Of a DNA stretch of 60,000 nt, positions 24,833 through 35,457 are shown in pieces. The stretch comes from Polytrichum commune (lineage: Eukaryota > Streptophyta > Polytrichopsida > Polytrichales > Polytrichaceae): contig OX485805.1 in the NCBI GenBank assembly GCA_950295325.1, positions 10,418,501 to 10,478,500 of the forward strand. The letters are read 5' to 3'. Positions within the stretch are counted from its first letter, which is position 1. Every line of letters begins with the position of its first letter. Under the pieces are notes generated by a model, which was not told the origin of the DNA, ran no database searches, and worked only from the letters and a program-made list of their open reading frames with translations. The translations under genes and the position numbers were made by a program.

Positions 24833-25579
24833 GAACATTGCGGCTCTGTTATCTCGCATGGAAGTGTGGCAATGATAAACGTATGTGGACGTTGTTAAGG
24901 GGATACTAACTAGCAATGTCGCTTTTTGGTTCAATCTTTTAATGTTATTTCAATCCATCCTCAAGTTCACTTCAAGTTTACTAATGTGTGTGACCAAAAC
25001 ATCCAAAGTTGGACCCTAAACCCTTATAACATCCACAACATGAAATACGTATTGACAAAATACAAAACCAATTAGTATATCATGTTTAAACGTCCCAAAT
25101 AACATATTAACATGATCAAGATTGTATTTACTATAACCTTCCTATTAGACTCTTCTTCATATTATGCAAACAATATCTGTTATATCTTTCTCCATTATCC
25201 AATACATGTGGAGGGAACAATGAATAAGAACATGATTGCGTGAATGGCTTCATTTGATGTTGTGCTTCTCTTATTTACTTTTGCATCACATTCCATATAT
25301 TAAATACATCATGAACCATGGTTTATTGGCGACTATGTGATTCCCTAAAGTGAGCAAAACATCCAAAGTTGAACCCCTTACCCCTAATAACATCCACAAC
25401 ATTTCATGTTATTTGAATAAACACAAGACCATTCACTATATCACGTTTAAACGTCCGTAATAACAAATAAACATAATCAAGATCGTCTTTTCTATTACCT
25501 TCCAGTAAAAACCTATTCTCACCAGTAAGTCAATGTTATATGTTAATATTGGATAGATTAATATGTTATAAACCTAACT

Positions 25580-25606
25580 CCTAAACCCTAAACCCTAAAC
25601 CCTAAA
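25580..25606. repeat. Interstitial telomere-like repeat (CCCTAAA)n
   Basis: About three and a half copies of CCTAAAC follow cctaactc. It sits between the two halves of the diverged duplication. Confidence 0.85.
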
Positions 25607-26266
25607 TACAAAAATTCGTAGTTGTTCACTGCTACCTCCACATACAAACAACATGAACTTTATCTTGCGCCATTATGTAATATACGTGGAGGGAACATTC
25701 AATAACAACATGATTGCGTCAAAGGGCTTCATTTGATGTTGTGGTTCTCCGATTTACTTTTATATCACATTCGAAGTACATATATCACGATCCATGGTTT
25801 ATTGGCGACTATGTGATTCATTCAAGTGAGTATGTAAGGGATTTACTAAAAACTTGAGCATGTTAGCATTTCGACATAAGGATCATGCAATTCCAAACCC
25901 TGAGAAAATGCTCTTGGGGAAGGTATACATTTAGCAAACACATTCAAATATCCTAAATTTCCGAATTTCATGTTGGGGGACGGGGGTTATATTTTTTATT
26001 CATTGCATATTGTGTGAGTTCTTGGCATCATTGGTAAAGTCTAAATGTCAACGATTACATCGTTAAATGTCACGCAATTGTATTATTTTTCTAACTTGCT
26101 CAAACAAAAGAGAAACCAATGATTTCAACTTGTTTGGGAAATTTAGGTTATGGTGTCATGTGAGTAGGGGTTAAGTCTTAGTTTTAGCATAACGTTGCGT
26201 TGTAAAAATGCATTAGTTGTATAAATGGTTTCATTTTGTAGAATACCGCATTTGATGTGCACCTTA

Positions 26267-26797
26267 TGGGGCATTCCCACTTGACATTAGTTAGAAGTAG
26301 TATTAGTCTAAATGCGGTTTTAGTTATCTAGGTTTCACACATATGGCTCTTTTTAGTGCCGAGCCTAGGTGGCAAATGATGTGGCATGGCTTAAAAGTGG
26401 AGGTTTTAAGCCTCAACCACCGACGCTCCCATCGGTACCTAAACATTAGGCAAGAATATAGGAATTTTAAAAGTGTCGCCTCCCACCCTTGTGATTGGTT
26501 GCTTTTTAGTCTTAGCTATGAGGGCACGAGGAGCTTCATTAACAAAAACCGATGGTAAGATAGGTGAGTAGTAAGGCATTTGGGGATGGGACAAAAACTA
26601 CCCAACATTCATTGCTTGGTAGATAAAACCATGAACATGTGTGAAAGCTACTTAACTAAAACCTACTTGAAAATCTCCGGAGCAAGTTCTTGTAGGTGCA
26701 TTGGGATAGTTGGATGCCTCCGCTATAACCGAGGGAGCTTTACCCGGTCTTTATAAAATAGTGAGGGTCTTAACTAAAGTCAAGTGGGAATGCCCCA
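26267..26797. mobile_element. MITE, probably PIF/Harbinger (Tourist-like), 531 bp
   Basis: Terminal inverted repeats of about 27 bp begin TGGGGCATTCCCACTTGAC and differ at one position. Flanking TTA at 26264-26266 and 26798-26800 is a 3-bp target duplication typical of PIF/Harbinger. No transposase is present. A TATAAAAT-like word at about 26752 lies near its right end, upstream of the large fusion gene; whether it serves as a promoter is unknown. Confidence 0.8.
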
Positions 26798-26800
26798 TTA

Positions 26801-27351
26801 GGGTACTCCAAAGTGTCTTGAAAATACTAATGCCCGCTAAGGGTTTACAGTTTGGCTTTAGGATTTAGGGTTCCCCGTAATCCTAATTCCGTTGGTGCCC
26901 TAATCCCGTTGGCACCCTATTCGTGCGGTTGGGGGCCAATTCCCGAGGCATACAAAACCCCAGCCGTCACAACTTTTCGCTCTTTCTCTCTCTCTCCGCG
27001 CCAAGCATTCGCTCCGCGCCTCTTGTGGAAGCGCCGCTTTCGCGAAGCGCCGTGGCGATTCAGGGTGGCGATTTTCTTCTCTTCCCTCCCTTCTTGTTGC
27101 TTTGGCGCCTACTGATTCTTCTCCTTCCCTCCCTTCTCTTGCTGTAGAAGTTAGGAAGTGTTTGCAATAGAACAGAAACCTAAGGAGAGAGTTTTAGAGT
27201 GCGTGAGAGTTAGTAGAGTGATTGTTGTAGAGTGAAGTAAGTAGAAGATTGTTGAAGGGTTTTCCAACATTCTAAGCTTGCGGGTTTTGGAGGCTGTATT
27301 GTAGTTGGAGAGTTTGTGAGATTTAGGAGTTCTATAAGATAATCAGGAGGT
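26801..27351 (+). promoter_or_regulatory. Likely promoter and 5' leader of the element A fusion gene
   Basis: The stretch is less AT-rich than its surroundings. It has a CT-rich run (ctttctctctctctccgcg at about 26982), GC-rich DNA around 27000-27060 and then a purine-rich leader. No long frame fits a protein. The first coding exon starts at 28395 directly after an intron acceptor, so a non-coding first exon must lie here or just downstream. Exact sites are not determinable. Confidence 0.4.
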
Positions 27352-27660
27352 GTTTGAGAGATACAAAAGTCATTTGAGAGAGTCAGTCATTGTTTTGAGA
27401 GATTCACTTGTTCTTAGGGATTCAGAGGTTGTTTGAAACACTCAATTGTTGTTTGAGAGATACAAAAGTCATTTGAGAGAGTCAGTCATTGTTTTGAGAG
27501 ATTCACTTGTTCTTAGGGATTCAGAGGTTGTTTGAAACACTCAATTGTTGTTTGAGAGATATCTAAGTCATTTGAGAGAGTCAGTTATTGTTTTGAGAGA
27601 TTCACTTGTTCTTAGAGATTCAGAGGTTGTTTGAAGTATTGAATTGTTGTTTGAGAGATT
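27352..27660. repeat. Tandem repeat of 99-bp units
   Basis: Units start with gtttgagaga at 27352, 27451 and 27550, with a partial fourth at 27649. The first two are nearly identical, and the third has a few changes such as atatctaag for atacaaaag. It probably lies in the transcribed leader of the fusion gene. Confidence 0.9.
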
Positions 27661-27792
27661 CAAAAGAGATCTAGGAGTTGTATGAGAGATTGTGGATTTG
27701 TGTGAGAGGTTACATTCAACTGTTTCTGTGTTATTGGAAGAAGAACACCTGTTTTAAAGCAACTGTTTACAACAACTGCTACATACAACAAA

Positions 27793-28394
27793 GGTATTTT
27801 CTTTTATTATATGCAATAAGTGTTTGTCAATTGAAGGTATTGTAGCATACACAACGCATAAGCATTGTATATGCTACGTGCCAACTTTTAAAAATTACAT
27901 TAAAATAGGAAAGTTTGGGGAGACGACCCAAACACGGCCACAGGTTTGGGTCGGTCGACCCAAACACAGCCTCTTGTTTGGGTCGACCGACCCAAACACA
28001 AAACAAAGCATCATGTTTGGGCCGAACGACCCAAACACAGCCTCTTGTTTGGGTCGACCGACCCAAACACAAAACAAAGCATCATGTTTGGGCCGAACGA
28101 CCCAAACAACGTCTTCTAATTATAAACTCATAAAGAAATCCATGATTTTTGCATCAATATAAAATTCACATCCACTAAAAAATAATAATCAAGGAATGTA
28201 TCAAGGAAAAGTATCAAGTAATCCTGCATGTCACCAACAATATAAAATGCAAATCCACCCAATAATCAAAACATTCTTATTATCAATACAAATGATGCTA
28301 AAATATATAAATATACAATCCACCTAAACCTATTCATGTCGTAGATGTTTGGGTCGAACGACCGAAACTAACATTGCACATTATTTTCTTACAG
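27793..28394 (+). other. Probable 5' intron of the fusion gene with seven palindromes
   Basis: A donor caacaaag|gtatttt lies at about 27793 and an acceptor cttacag ends at 28394, directly before ATG. Inside, palindromes lie at about 27914-28110 (six, some with ccgaac centres) and one at about 28347-28368. The rest is AT-rich. Confidence 0.6.
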
Positions 28395-31300
28395 ATGGCT
28401 CCAAAGAAAAGACCCGGCGAAAGGTGGTTCATGCCTGCGCCGGACATGTTGTGGCAGGAGCACGAAACCCCGCAGGATGACTCCTATTCCCCTAAGGACG
28501 GGCTTGTCCTCGCGTGGTCTATACAAGTGGTTAAGGGTTCGCAATACAAAATGATTTTTGTTGTGAAGGTTGGGACCGTGGAGAAGCACACATGGGCTAC
28601 TCTTACGGGGTGGGAGGTGGCATCGGTTCAGTCTCTTGGAGACTACGTGGATGTCATCCTCGAGAACAACGCTGTCCAGAACGCGCATATGTTTATGCAC
28701 CAGTTCTCCGAACCCTTTGACGCTATCTATGCAAAAGAAACATGTGTAGAACCAGACGTCATCAAACCGGAGTCCATATTCATCGATAACAGTACATCGA
28801 ACACAAAGGTGTCGAGCAGATTCACGAAACTAAAGCATGCAATCAGCGTGCTCAACAAAGCCCTGCAGAGCAAAACCAAGTCTCAGCAACCCGTGAGGCG
28901 GAAAGCAACCACAGAGGAAGGAGCAGGGTCGTCAAGACCTCAATCGGTGAGGAAGCCGCGACCAGTACCGGCTGACTCGCGGAGGACCACTCCCTCCCAA
29001 ACACCTGCGGATAGCGAGACGCCTACACCTTCTGGGAGCCGTCAAACAACTCCATCCAAGAGGGGGAGAGAGTCATCTGTGATGACTGACGAGCCAGTCT
29101 CACCGGAGTTGCGCATGCCGAAGCCCGGCGAAGAGGTGGATGCAGGGGAGCTGCAGAAAATCGTGAACAATTTCACGACGAAATGCTCCCACTGTTTTTT
29201 CATGGGCAGGGATTTTAAGTTCGACGTGAACATCAGCCAGTGCCATCTAGCGCCACCGGAGAAGTGTGTCCGGGCAAAGGAGGACGCCTACGTTGACTGG
29301 ATAATCGCGCAGATCGTTTGCGAGCAGTTTAAAGACGACAGGCAAACGATAGTAGTGATGCCACAGGGTCTCAAGAAAATGCCTACACCTGAAATGTGGC
29401 CCACAATTCAGAAGGGCGATTTTTGGCTCATAGACGGCCAGCACAGCGTGGAGGCATCCAAGAAAATCCAACTCATGAATGAGTGGGATGATCCGAACAA
29501 TCAGAAGGAAAAGCTGAAGGTTTGGAAGGCACTAGTGGTGTGGTCTGACGACGAGACCAAGCTCAGCGACATCTCCCGGTACTTCAATATGGGAAATAAG
29601 AAGAGGGCCTACCAAGCTTCCTGGATAAGGAATATCATGGCCTCGCGGGAGGTGTGGGAGTTCTATGGTAGGCCTCCCAAGGAGAGGGAGAATGCGAAGG
29701 ACAAGAATCCCAAATGGGAGGTGAGTATTGTTTAGGTCGACCGACCCAAACTCCTGATGCAGCCTTGTTTATTTAGTTTGGGTCGACCGACCCAAACTCC
29801 TGATGCAGCTAGTTTATTTAGTTTGGGTCGACCGACCCAAACTCCTGATGCAGCTAGTTTATTTAGTTTGGGTCGACCGACCCAAACTCCTGATGCAGCT
29901 AGTTTATTTAGTTTGGGTCGATCGACCCAAACTGTTGTTGCAGATGTTGGTCATGATATGGGTTGGAAATCACATGTACATATCTAACACGCATTCAAAT
30001 GTTCTGTTTTGTGGACGTGCAGGATTTCAAATACCAAATGATCAACAAATTCTCCTCCATTGATAATTCGAGCCACAAGCAGAAGAAATACAACGACCTC
30101 AAGGGGGAGATTTACTTGATTACAGCATCTGACTCAGTTTGGAGGAAGTGGAAAACCGTGTTTGAAAAGCACGAGACGGGGGATTTGATCGACCCCGACA
30201 CTGGCATTTTCTTCAGCCAAACCTCGCGCTTCAAGCAGATGAAGCCTCTCGTGAGAGAGTTCTTTAGAACTCTTCAAGGGCTGTCAGAGACGGAGGTGGA
30301 GAAGGCGGCATCTCACATCCTGCACGTGGCACCCACGGCGAAGAGGTGTTGGGTGCACCCGAAGATTGTCTTCCAAAAGCCCAAATCCTTCGTTCCTTCA
30401 TGCTACACCATGAAGGAATGGACGGATAACAGGAAAAAGAAGACGACTATCGTGCAGGAGCTGCATAAACTAGTGCCAGAGAGGAATATTGTCGTGGACG
30501 GCGAGGTCCATGAGGCTAACTGGAGAGCATTCAAAGCTGAATATAAGTTCACCAGTGCCTCCATGGCGGCTCTAATAAGGGAAGCGGGGGACGACTTCTT
30601 GCGGGCCAAGATGGTGAAGGGTGGGAAGAACCGGGCGCTTCCGGATCACACAGCGCGTGCGTTCTCGAACTTCATCAAGGAGAAGAAGATTGTCCAGTTT
30701 GAAGGGGAAGCGTACTTCAACCTTGTCACCGCCGACCCGTTGAAAATTCAGGGCTGGCCAGGTCAAGACGCCAGAATGGCGATAAGGACGAAAGCAAGGG
30801 ACCGCTTTCCTTTTGGGATGATTGATTTCAGGAATATTCCTGGAAGCTCATTTGAGGGCACGATGAGCACCCTCTTCTATGACCCCTTCCTATCTAAGTT
30901 CGTCGATTATGCAAGCCCTAAGTTCAGGGAGGTAGATATCTGGCTTTGGATAGTCGAGGATAGGAGGGCGGAGCAGGTGTACGAGCTTGTCCGGAAACTG
31001 CAGCCGGAGTATGCAGTCTCCAAGTCTCACTACATCGCCGCACCGGCGGAGGGAGCTTACACGACGTTGAGGGACAAGAAGACCAAGTTCGTCAACGTCT
31101 TGTGTTTGTACTTCGTGTACAAAGCGGAGTTGCTGAAGGTGCCAAACCACCCTATATCCCGGATGGACAAACTCTTCCAAGTTCCAGAAGGGTTGGGTGT
31201 CAACAAGTGCCTCTACGACGAGGCTAAATACGCGAACTATCCTTTAGATGAGCTGCGGATGGAATTTTACGTGAGAATGATGAGGACGCTGACGAGGAGA

Positions 31301-34300
31301 GGGGATTGCATCTTCAACGTCTTCGGAGGCTCTAAACCTATCTATGCTGCCATGGTAAGCGACTTTCTATAACTCGTGCGCAGTTTGGGTCGATCGACCC
31401 AAACTAGGCTCTGTGTTGGTTTGGGTCGATCGACCCAAACTAGGCTCTTTGTTGGTTTGGGTCGATCGACCCAAACTAGTCTCTTTGTTGGTTTGGGTCG
31501 ATCGACCCAAACTAGGCTCTGTGTTGGTTTGGGTCGATCGACCCAAACTAGGCTCTTTGTTGGTTTGGGTCGATCGACCCAAACTAGTCTCTTTGTTGGT
31601 TTGGGTCGATCGACCCAAACTAGGCTCTTTGTTGGTTTGGGTCGATCGACCCAAACTAGGCTCTTTGTTGGTTTGGGTCGATCGACCCAAACTACACATT
31701 GTACTTGGTCTTGTTTATGTCCCTCGCCTAATTCTAATGTCTATATAACTTGGATTGTGTAGATGTCGGGGCTGAGTATATACTCCTACATAGAGGATGG
31801 CGATCTGCCATTTTACAGGACGCAGAGATCGTTGGCGAAGAAGATGGACATCCTCGATTGGATCCCGGGTAGCTACGTCGACGAGGTTGTTCAGGGGGGC
31901 GAAAACCCTCTTGATAGGGTGAGGCGGATCAACCCGGAAGAAATGGCCATGAGGGCCACAACCCAAGAACCCGAACCTCTTGTCGGGTTGCATCCGGGCA
32001 ATCCGTCCCGCACAAAAGGTGGCGATGTCGAGGAGGAGGAGGAAGAAGAGGAGCACGAGGAGGCGGAGAAGGAAGGCGACGTGGAGGAAGGGGCAACGGG
32101 CTTCACGCAAGAATCCGAAGCCCCTCAACGGAAGAAGGCGATGCGGGCGGCAACCCCGCAGAGTAAGCTCGTGCCCGTCCTGACGGTGGACGATGCACGG
32201 GACATGTACTCCAGGGACGCGACCGCCACGTTCAGGGAGAGGAGGAAGATGAAGGGGAAGAAGCTGTATGGCGACTACTCCGTGGAGGAGACCATTGCCA
32301 TAAGCAGCGAGGACGACGATGACATTGAGCTCGCCAAACGGCTAAGATCAGATCCCCCGTCCCCGACAGCGTTCGCTGGCATGGTTAGGGTGAAGCCCGA
32401 GGTCCTGACTGTGGAGGAGGCGAACGAGAAGATGAGGAGGGACGAGGAGCAGCGAGTCCGCCTGCAGAAGGCTGCCGCGGAAGAACCCTCAATGCGGAAC
32501 GAGGTAGCAGAGCTAAGGGCTCTCCTGTTGGAGCAGGAACGACAGAGGGCGATGGCCCAACCTCCGTCCCACGCCGAATTGATATCACAAGTGATACAAG
32601 GAATGTGGGCGCAAGGTTTGGTGGTGGCTCCCTCCAGCTCCTTCCTGCACTTGCCCCCCGGCTTCCCTCCGCAGAGCATCCCTCAGCAGCCTGTGCCGCA
32701 ATCGTCTTTCAGCTTCCAGCACTTGATTCGGCCCCACCAAGTTCCGTACGCGCCGGTCCAGCAAGTGGATGACCCCAACATCTGGCGCGTCTCTGGAGCC
32801 TCCTCCCCTTTGGGCCCTCCACCACTTCGGCCCCCGATAGTCATGGCGCCCCCTCACCAATCGGACGACCCCAGGATGTTTGGGTCGACCGACCCAAACC
32901 CACCATCCACTGGAGTGTCCGAAGGGCCCTCTCCAGATGCAGGACAGTTTGGGTCGCCCGACCCAAACCCCGTTGCAGCGCAGTCCTCCCTTGACCAACA
33001 TGGGTGTCAACTAGACACGGCCATGCTAGATGTTGAAGGCTTGCAAGGGCCTGGTGATACCTCTACTCCTAACCAAATCGATGAACCCATGCATGATGCA
33101 AATGCGGAGATTGGTTTAGGACAAGGGCCTGATGCCGATCGTTTGCAGGAGAAGGTTCCTGACGTCGTCGGAGAAGGCGGTGGCGAGAGAGGCGGGGCAG
33201 CGGGGACGGTGGAGGCTTCCACATCGTCGAGACATGACCAGGGCGAGGTAATACACTGAGCCCTCCCCAGTTTGGGTCGACCGACCCAAACTTGCTGGGT
33301 CATTGTCTTGTTGGCGTGGTCGTGTCCCCCTTGCTAGGAGGAAATGCACACCCCCTGCCCCCCATGCTCTACACTTGCTCCCCCTCCCCCCAACGTGCCC
33401 CCCCCGCGATCCCCTTCGTCTCACCTGCACTCGACTATGCTCGACCTTGGCGGCGCGCAACCAATTTTGTAGATGTAGAATTAGGATAGTGTGAATGCCC
33501 TCGTTCACCGCGGTCCCCCCCCCCCCCAATCAAATTGTACATAGAGATTTGTAAAAATAAAATTATTATTTTTGGCGCCCATATGTTTGCATCCGTGTCC
33601 CAATGTATGTTGTTCCCCTTGTATGTTTTTGTTGCCACCAATGGTCCAATTCTTCTTGTGTTTGCACAAAATTTCCGTTCTGCTTGAGATGGACATAGCA
33701 TAACATAGTCCTCGTCCGCCTTCTCTCGCTCGTCGCCGCAGGGTTCGGAGCATAGCGTCGCAGCTCCCCACCGATCCTCTCCGAGGAGTGTGGAGGACAG
33801 CGCGGTGGTCCCCCCGATTTTGCCCTCGCCACCTTCGCCTCCCAAGACCCGGTTCCTGGTGCTAGACCTCAACGGGGTCCTTGTCCAGTGCGTGCATTGT
33901 CCGAGGGTCCCCACGGTGCCTTTCTGCAAGCCCGAGGACGCCAACTACGATGGTCCCCCCGCGTACATCAAAAGCAAGCTAGTGTACCTCCGCCCGTGGC
34001 TTCGGCGCTTCCTGCAGGTCGCCCTATCCAAATGGTGGGTGATCGTGTGGAGCTCCATGAAGTCCGAGAACACCCAGGCCGTCGTGGAGTTCATCTTCAA
34101 GGGACTCCAACCCCCGTGCTTGGTCCTAGGACAGGACTCTTGTAGAACGTTATACACCCCCGAGGGCAAGGTTGTGAAAAAGCCCAACAACCCCGCCGTA
34201 AACCAATTTCTTAAGGTCTTGAAGCCAGTCGTATGGGACCAGCATCCGACCATGGTCGGCTGTCCCTACGACGTTCGCCCCACCCGTGACAACACGTTGA

Positions 34301-34554
34301 TGGTGGACGACAGCGCTTCCAAAAACATTTTGAACCCGACCTCGAACTTCATAGTTTGCCCCACGTGGACGGTCGAGAAAGTCCGAGACCGTTTTTTGTT
34401 AGACCTACTTAAGTACATTCAAACGCTCGTGGGGAGCGGACTACCCGTGCCCCGGTTCCTTAGTTGTAATCCGATAGGCGAAAGATACATGGATCCGAAG
34501 GACTATATGTACAGAGAGTTGTACGCTCACGCGAAATATAATAAACTCATTTGA
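28395..34554 (+). CDS. ParB-like / methyltransferase-like / FCP1-phosphatase fusion protein of element A
   Basis: Four exons join without a phase change: 28395-29720, 30023-31354, 31763-33247 and 33742-34554, giving about 1651 residues. Exon one ends in a ParB/sulfiredoxin-like segment with WLIDGQHSVEA at residues 344-354. Exon two has TADPL near 679-682, where amino-methyltransferases have DPPY, and ends FGGSKPIYAAM (876-886). Exon three continues MSGLSIYSYIEDG, like the F-x-GSG motif followed by an acidic residue of permuted N4/N6 methylases. ParB-methylase fusions are common in bacteria and phages (known). Both methylase motifs are altered here, so activity is doubtful. Exon three also has Glu-rich and Pro/Gln-rich linkers. 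Exon four has an FCP1/NIF domain: LDLNGVL (nucleophile D1423, partner Asn1425 instead of Asp) and MVDDS (D1570, D1571). No strong in-frame donor precedes the stop at 34552. Confidence 0.7.
29721..30022 (+). repeat. Intron 1 of the fusion gene, five palindromes in 43-46-bp repeats
   Basis: Palindromes lie at about 29731, 29777, 29820, 29866 and 29912, separated by the constant spacer tcctgatgcagctagtttat. The last has a GATC centre and a different spacer. Donor gtgagt and acceptor gtgcag are clear. Confidence 0.9.
31355..31762 (+). repeat. Intron 2 of the fusion gene, nine identical palindromes at 35-36-bp spacing
   Basis: From about 31383 to 31694 a 22-bp palindrome with core tttgggtcgatcgacccaaa repeats nine times. 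Spacers are of 13-14 bp (taggctctttgttg and close variants, some with agtc). It is a homogeneous tandem array inside an intron with a gtaagc donor and a tgtag acceptor. Confidence 0.95.
32877..32968 (+). repeat. Two palindromes inside the third coding exon
   Basis: Palindromes at about 32879-32898 and 32947-32967 are translated in frame as FGSTDPN and FGSPDPN within the Pro-rich linker (about residues 1754-1784 of the nucleotide frame counted from 28395, that is within exon three). They show that the motif spread into coding DNA without disturbing the frame. Confidence 0.85.
33248..33741 (+). other. Intron 3 of the fusion gene with one palindrome
   Basis: The donor gtaata at 33248 and acceptor gccgcag at 33741 keep phase 0 and lead into GSEHSVAAPHRSS. 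One palindrome lies at about 33271-33292, and C-rich runs lie near 33370-33420 and 33515-33527. Short opposite-strand frames here are not supported. Confidence 0.7.
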
Positions 34555-34673
34555 GATACTACATGGTGTGCCATTGTGTGTGATATATTATGCCTCAATT
34601 GTATATCGATTTTCACATGCTCCCCCCTCCCCCCCTCCCCTTGGGTTTTGTTTTGTTTCCTTTTTTGCGCCAG

Positions 34674-35457
34674 CGTTTGGAGCCCTCGATTGAGATCGTC
34701 AGCGAATCAAACTTGGGGAGCTTCTTCTACGAGACCGTCTACGATGCCGCGTCCACCATCGACTACTCCAAGGAGCCTATCGACGCCGGCGTCGTCGATA
34801 GCCCCCCACCCAAGCAAATCTTCCGGCCATCTCCGTCCCCGTCGCCGCTCAAGGGCATAAATCGCAAATGCGTCCGGACGTCCCCGTCTCGGCCCGGCGG
34901 CAGTAGTACACCTCAACGGCGGCTGCGGATGGACGCTCGGCCTACGAAGAGTGGCACCCTTCCTATTCCTTTGCGGGATGCATTGCCCCTCCTCGCCGAC
35001 TCCGACGGGAACGCCCCCGGTGACAAGGTGAACCCCCCCCCCCCCCCAAACATGGTTAACCGCGCATTACAATCATCCGGCACTTAAAAAATGAACGTGT
35101 GACACGTTTGGGTCTTCCTCCCTAAACTAACACGTGTGTTCTTGCATTCACGCGTTGCAGGTTGCTCCCACCCGTAAACCTATGCGGGCTAGTGCGTCCG
35201 TCGAGTTGGAGCGTTTCTACTCCATGACCAGAAATGCAAGACAGTCCACTTCATCGTATTCGAATTCTTCGTCGTATAATTCGGGCGGCCGACGGAATCC
35301 AAAATGTGTTATTGATGGCGGTCACCCCAAGAATGGCTATAGTCGCGGGGCGGAGATTTTCAGGAATGTTGAAGCAATGCGAGCAAAAGAAGCCGCAGCA
35401 AAAGAAAAAGAGGCAAAAGAAAAAGAGGCAAAAGAAAAAAAAAGCAAAAGAAAATGA
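34674..35457 (+). CDS. Two further exons downstream of the fusion gene (Ser/Pro-rich, then Lys/Glu-rich tail)
   Basis: Exon 34674-35027 (118 codons) follows a strong pyrimidine tract and CAG acceptor; exon 35161-35457 (98 codons plus stop) follows gttgcag. Both are in phase 0, as are all exons upstream. The first contains LEPSIEIVSESNLGSFFYETVYDA and an acidic start, then Ser/Pro/Arg-rich sequence. The second is Ser-rich and ends in a KEKEA repeat. How they join exon four is unclear: the upstream frame stops at 34552 and no strong phase-0 donor is seen before it. They may be reached by alternative splicing, belong to a separate small gene, or have lost their donor. Confidence 0.5.

Larger units (their letters stand above)
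24540..26266. other. Non-coding interior of element A with a diverged internal duplication
   Basis: Two diverged copies of a block follow each other. The segment at about 24985-25135 (phrases aaaacatccaaagttg, catccacaacat, gtttaaacgtcc) returns at about 25350-25500. The segment at about 25195-25350 (phrases gtggagggaaca, catgattgcgt, tttattggcgactatgtg) returns at about 25670-25840. Two telomere-like tracts lie in the same stretch. No gene is seen. Confidence 0.7.

Noticed and set aside
24814-25606. Chromosome end suggested by CCCTAAA repeats
   Set aside because: Only two to four units, with ordinary transposon sequence on both sides.
31376-31700. CRISPR-like look: nine identical 22-bp palindromic repeats with 13-14-bp spacers
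   Set aside because: Spacers are nearly identical, the array lies in a plant-type intron, there are no cas genes, and the same palindrome occurs elsewhere in many spacings. It is a tandem repeat.
23380-31762. Many open frames with GRSTQT, WVDRPK and FGSTDPN peptides on both strands
   Set aside because: They are translations of the palindrome in different frames. Only the two copies inside exon three belong to a supported protein.
33435-33944. Minus-strand frames near the FCP1 exon
   Set aside because: They cross a C-rich intron and oppose a clear domain on the plus strand.
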